Shown here in pieces: positions 5,901 through 6,459 of a DNA stretch of 6,459 bases (positions within the stretch are counted from its first letter, which is position 1; each line of letters opens with the position of its first letter). The stretch is from Gemmatimonadota bacterium. GTDB lineage: Bacteria; Latescibacterota; UBA2968; UBA8231. The stretch spans positions 1 to 6,459 of the forward strand of contig JAPOYQ010000330.1 of assembly GCA_026706505.1 (NCBI GenBank). The letters run 5' to 3'. The notes below the pieces were generated by a model, which did no database searches, was not told where the DNA came from, and was given only the letters and a program-made list of their open reading frames with translations. A program made the translations under genes and the position numbers.

Positions 5901-6459
5901 TTAATTTACTTTCCACTTCCTAGCTATATACCGGCCACCCATCCTACTGGGCTGGACCAATCCATAAACCAGTGCGTTGACATAAACTTGGTTAGAAGGG
6001 CAAGAAGCAGTCAAAGTAAATCTTGGTACCCCTGTAATAGCTATTAGTCGGCCATCAAGTCGCAGAGCTCTGAGGGGACCAACGCTGGGGCAGGTTCGAT
6101 TAGCCTCCCGATATTCAGTTACATCGTAATAGGCATGGAAAACGGGATGTCCCAATTCAATTCGCACCGTTTCCAGCCGCTGATCCACGGTTCGCTCTAA
6201 CTCGCGCTTCAGATGGAAATACTGCCCTCCATTTAGCAATGCAAAACCGCCTTCCATCAAGTAGCGTATCATAACATCAGTAGATTCCACATCGATGTAG
6301 TCCATAGCCAAGAAGGGATACTTCTTCACTTCCTGATAGGTCAGCTTTTGCCGTCCGTAAAACGTAGGGAATCTATGGATGGGGTCAGGTGCGGGCTCCC
6401 CTTCGACGGGAATCCACTTGCTTGAACTAGCCCCTAGGTTATACCAGTGGATCTGATTC
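5901..6459 (-). CDS. DUF4159-like protein, 5' end cut by window edge
   Basis: The frame is open from 6458 down to the TAA at 5903-5901 (185 codons). The GTG at 6329 is in frame but internal: the upstream codons are continuous and read as normal protein (NQIHWYNLGASSSKW at the edge, then RFPTFYGRQKLTYQE), so the start lies outside the window. The visible part resembles the DUF4159 domain (glutamine-amidotransferase-like fold): KKYPFLAMDYI, then VMIRYLMEGGFALLNGG, a basic/acidic helix where the family has a conserved FRRE-type segment, GHPVFHAYYDV, RALRLDGRLIAI and a closing YVNALVYGLVQ. The usual FLYxTGHG after the YPF strand is replaced by FLAMDYI. No biochemical role is established for the domain that I can assert. 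Composition is AT-richer than the decarboxylase downstream. Nothing in the visible part shows a signal peptide, since the N-terminus is absent. Confidence 0.62.
   Translation of the reverse strand, partial: NQIHWYNLGASSSKWIPVEGEPAPDPIHRFPTFYGRQKLTYQEVKKYPFLAMDYIDVESTDVMIRYLMEGGFALLNGGQYFHLKRELERTVDQRLETVRIELGHPVFHAYYDVTEYREANRTCPSVGPLRALRLDGRLIAITGVPRFTLTASCPSNQVYVNALVYGLVQPSRMGGRYIARKWKVN

Overview
This is a bacterial window of seven protein-coding genes with almost no non-coding DNA. One gene, cut by the left edge, lies on the plus strand. Six genes lie on the minus strand, and the most upstream of these is cut by the right edge. I see no rRNA, tRNA, transposase, phage gene, CRISPR array or long repeat. 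The gene mix (a secreted GH99-type glycosidase, a DUF4159 protein, a D-aminoacylase) resembles uncultured environmental bacteria such as Latescibacterota or Poribacteria-like lineages. That placement is a weak inference from gene content only; no taxonomic marker is present.

Layout. Bases 1-1327 (+) hold the C-terminal four fifths of an N-acyl-D-amino-acid deacylase. It converges, with a 12-base gap, on the 3' end of a minus-strand run. In transcription order that run is: a DUF4159-like protein (5' end outside the window, ending at 5901), a group II PLP-dependent decarboxylase (5811-4399), a Nudix hydrolase (4397-3903), a RimJ/RimL-type GNAT acetyltransferase (3887-3324), an exported GH99-like glycoside hydrolase (3334-2192) and a calcineurin-like metallophosphoesterase (2119-1340). 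Junctions from the decarboxylase to the GH99 gene are 1 bp, 15 bp and an 11-bp overlap, so these four genes are probably co-transcribed. The metallophosphoesterase follows after 72 bp with its own strong ribosome binding site. An 89-bp gap with a bulged hairpin separates the DUF4159 gene from the decarboxylase.

How the genes may work together. No single pathway is evident. The decarboxylase keeps every PLP and catalytic residue I could check, but four positions that line the aromatic substrate pocket in animal AADC are changed, so its substrate is open. An amine product could be acetylated by the neighbouring GNAT enzyme, but this is speculation. The Nudix enzyme and the phosphoesterase could both act on nucleotide-type phosphates. 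The GH99-like enzyme would act outside the cytoplasm on alpha-mannoside-type glycans, yet no sugar transporter or second glycosidase is adjacent.

Composition is uneven. The deacylase and the decarboxylase are clearly GC-rich (sampled 60-base lines mostly 57-77%), whereas the Nudix and DUF4159 genes sampled at 42-47% and the metallophosphoesterase near 50%. The sharp change at the 1-bp decarboxylase/Nudix junction suggests a mosaic cluster assembled from different sources. I found no convincing new system; the points worth a second look are this mosaic, the decarboxylase pocket and the two intergenic hairpins.
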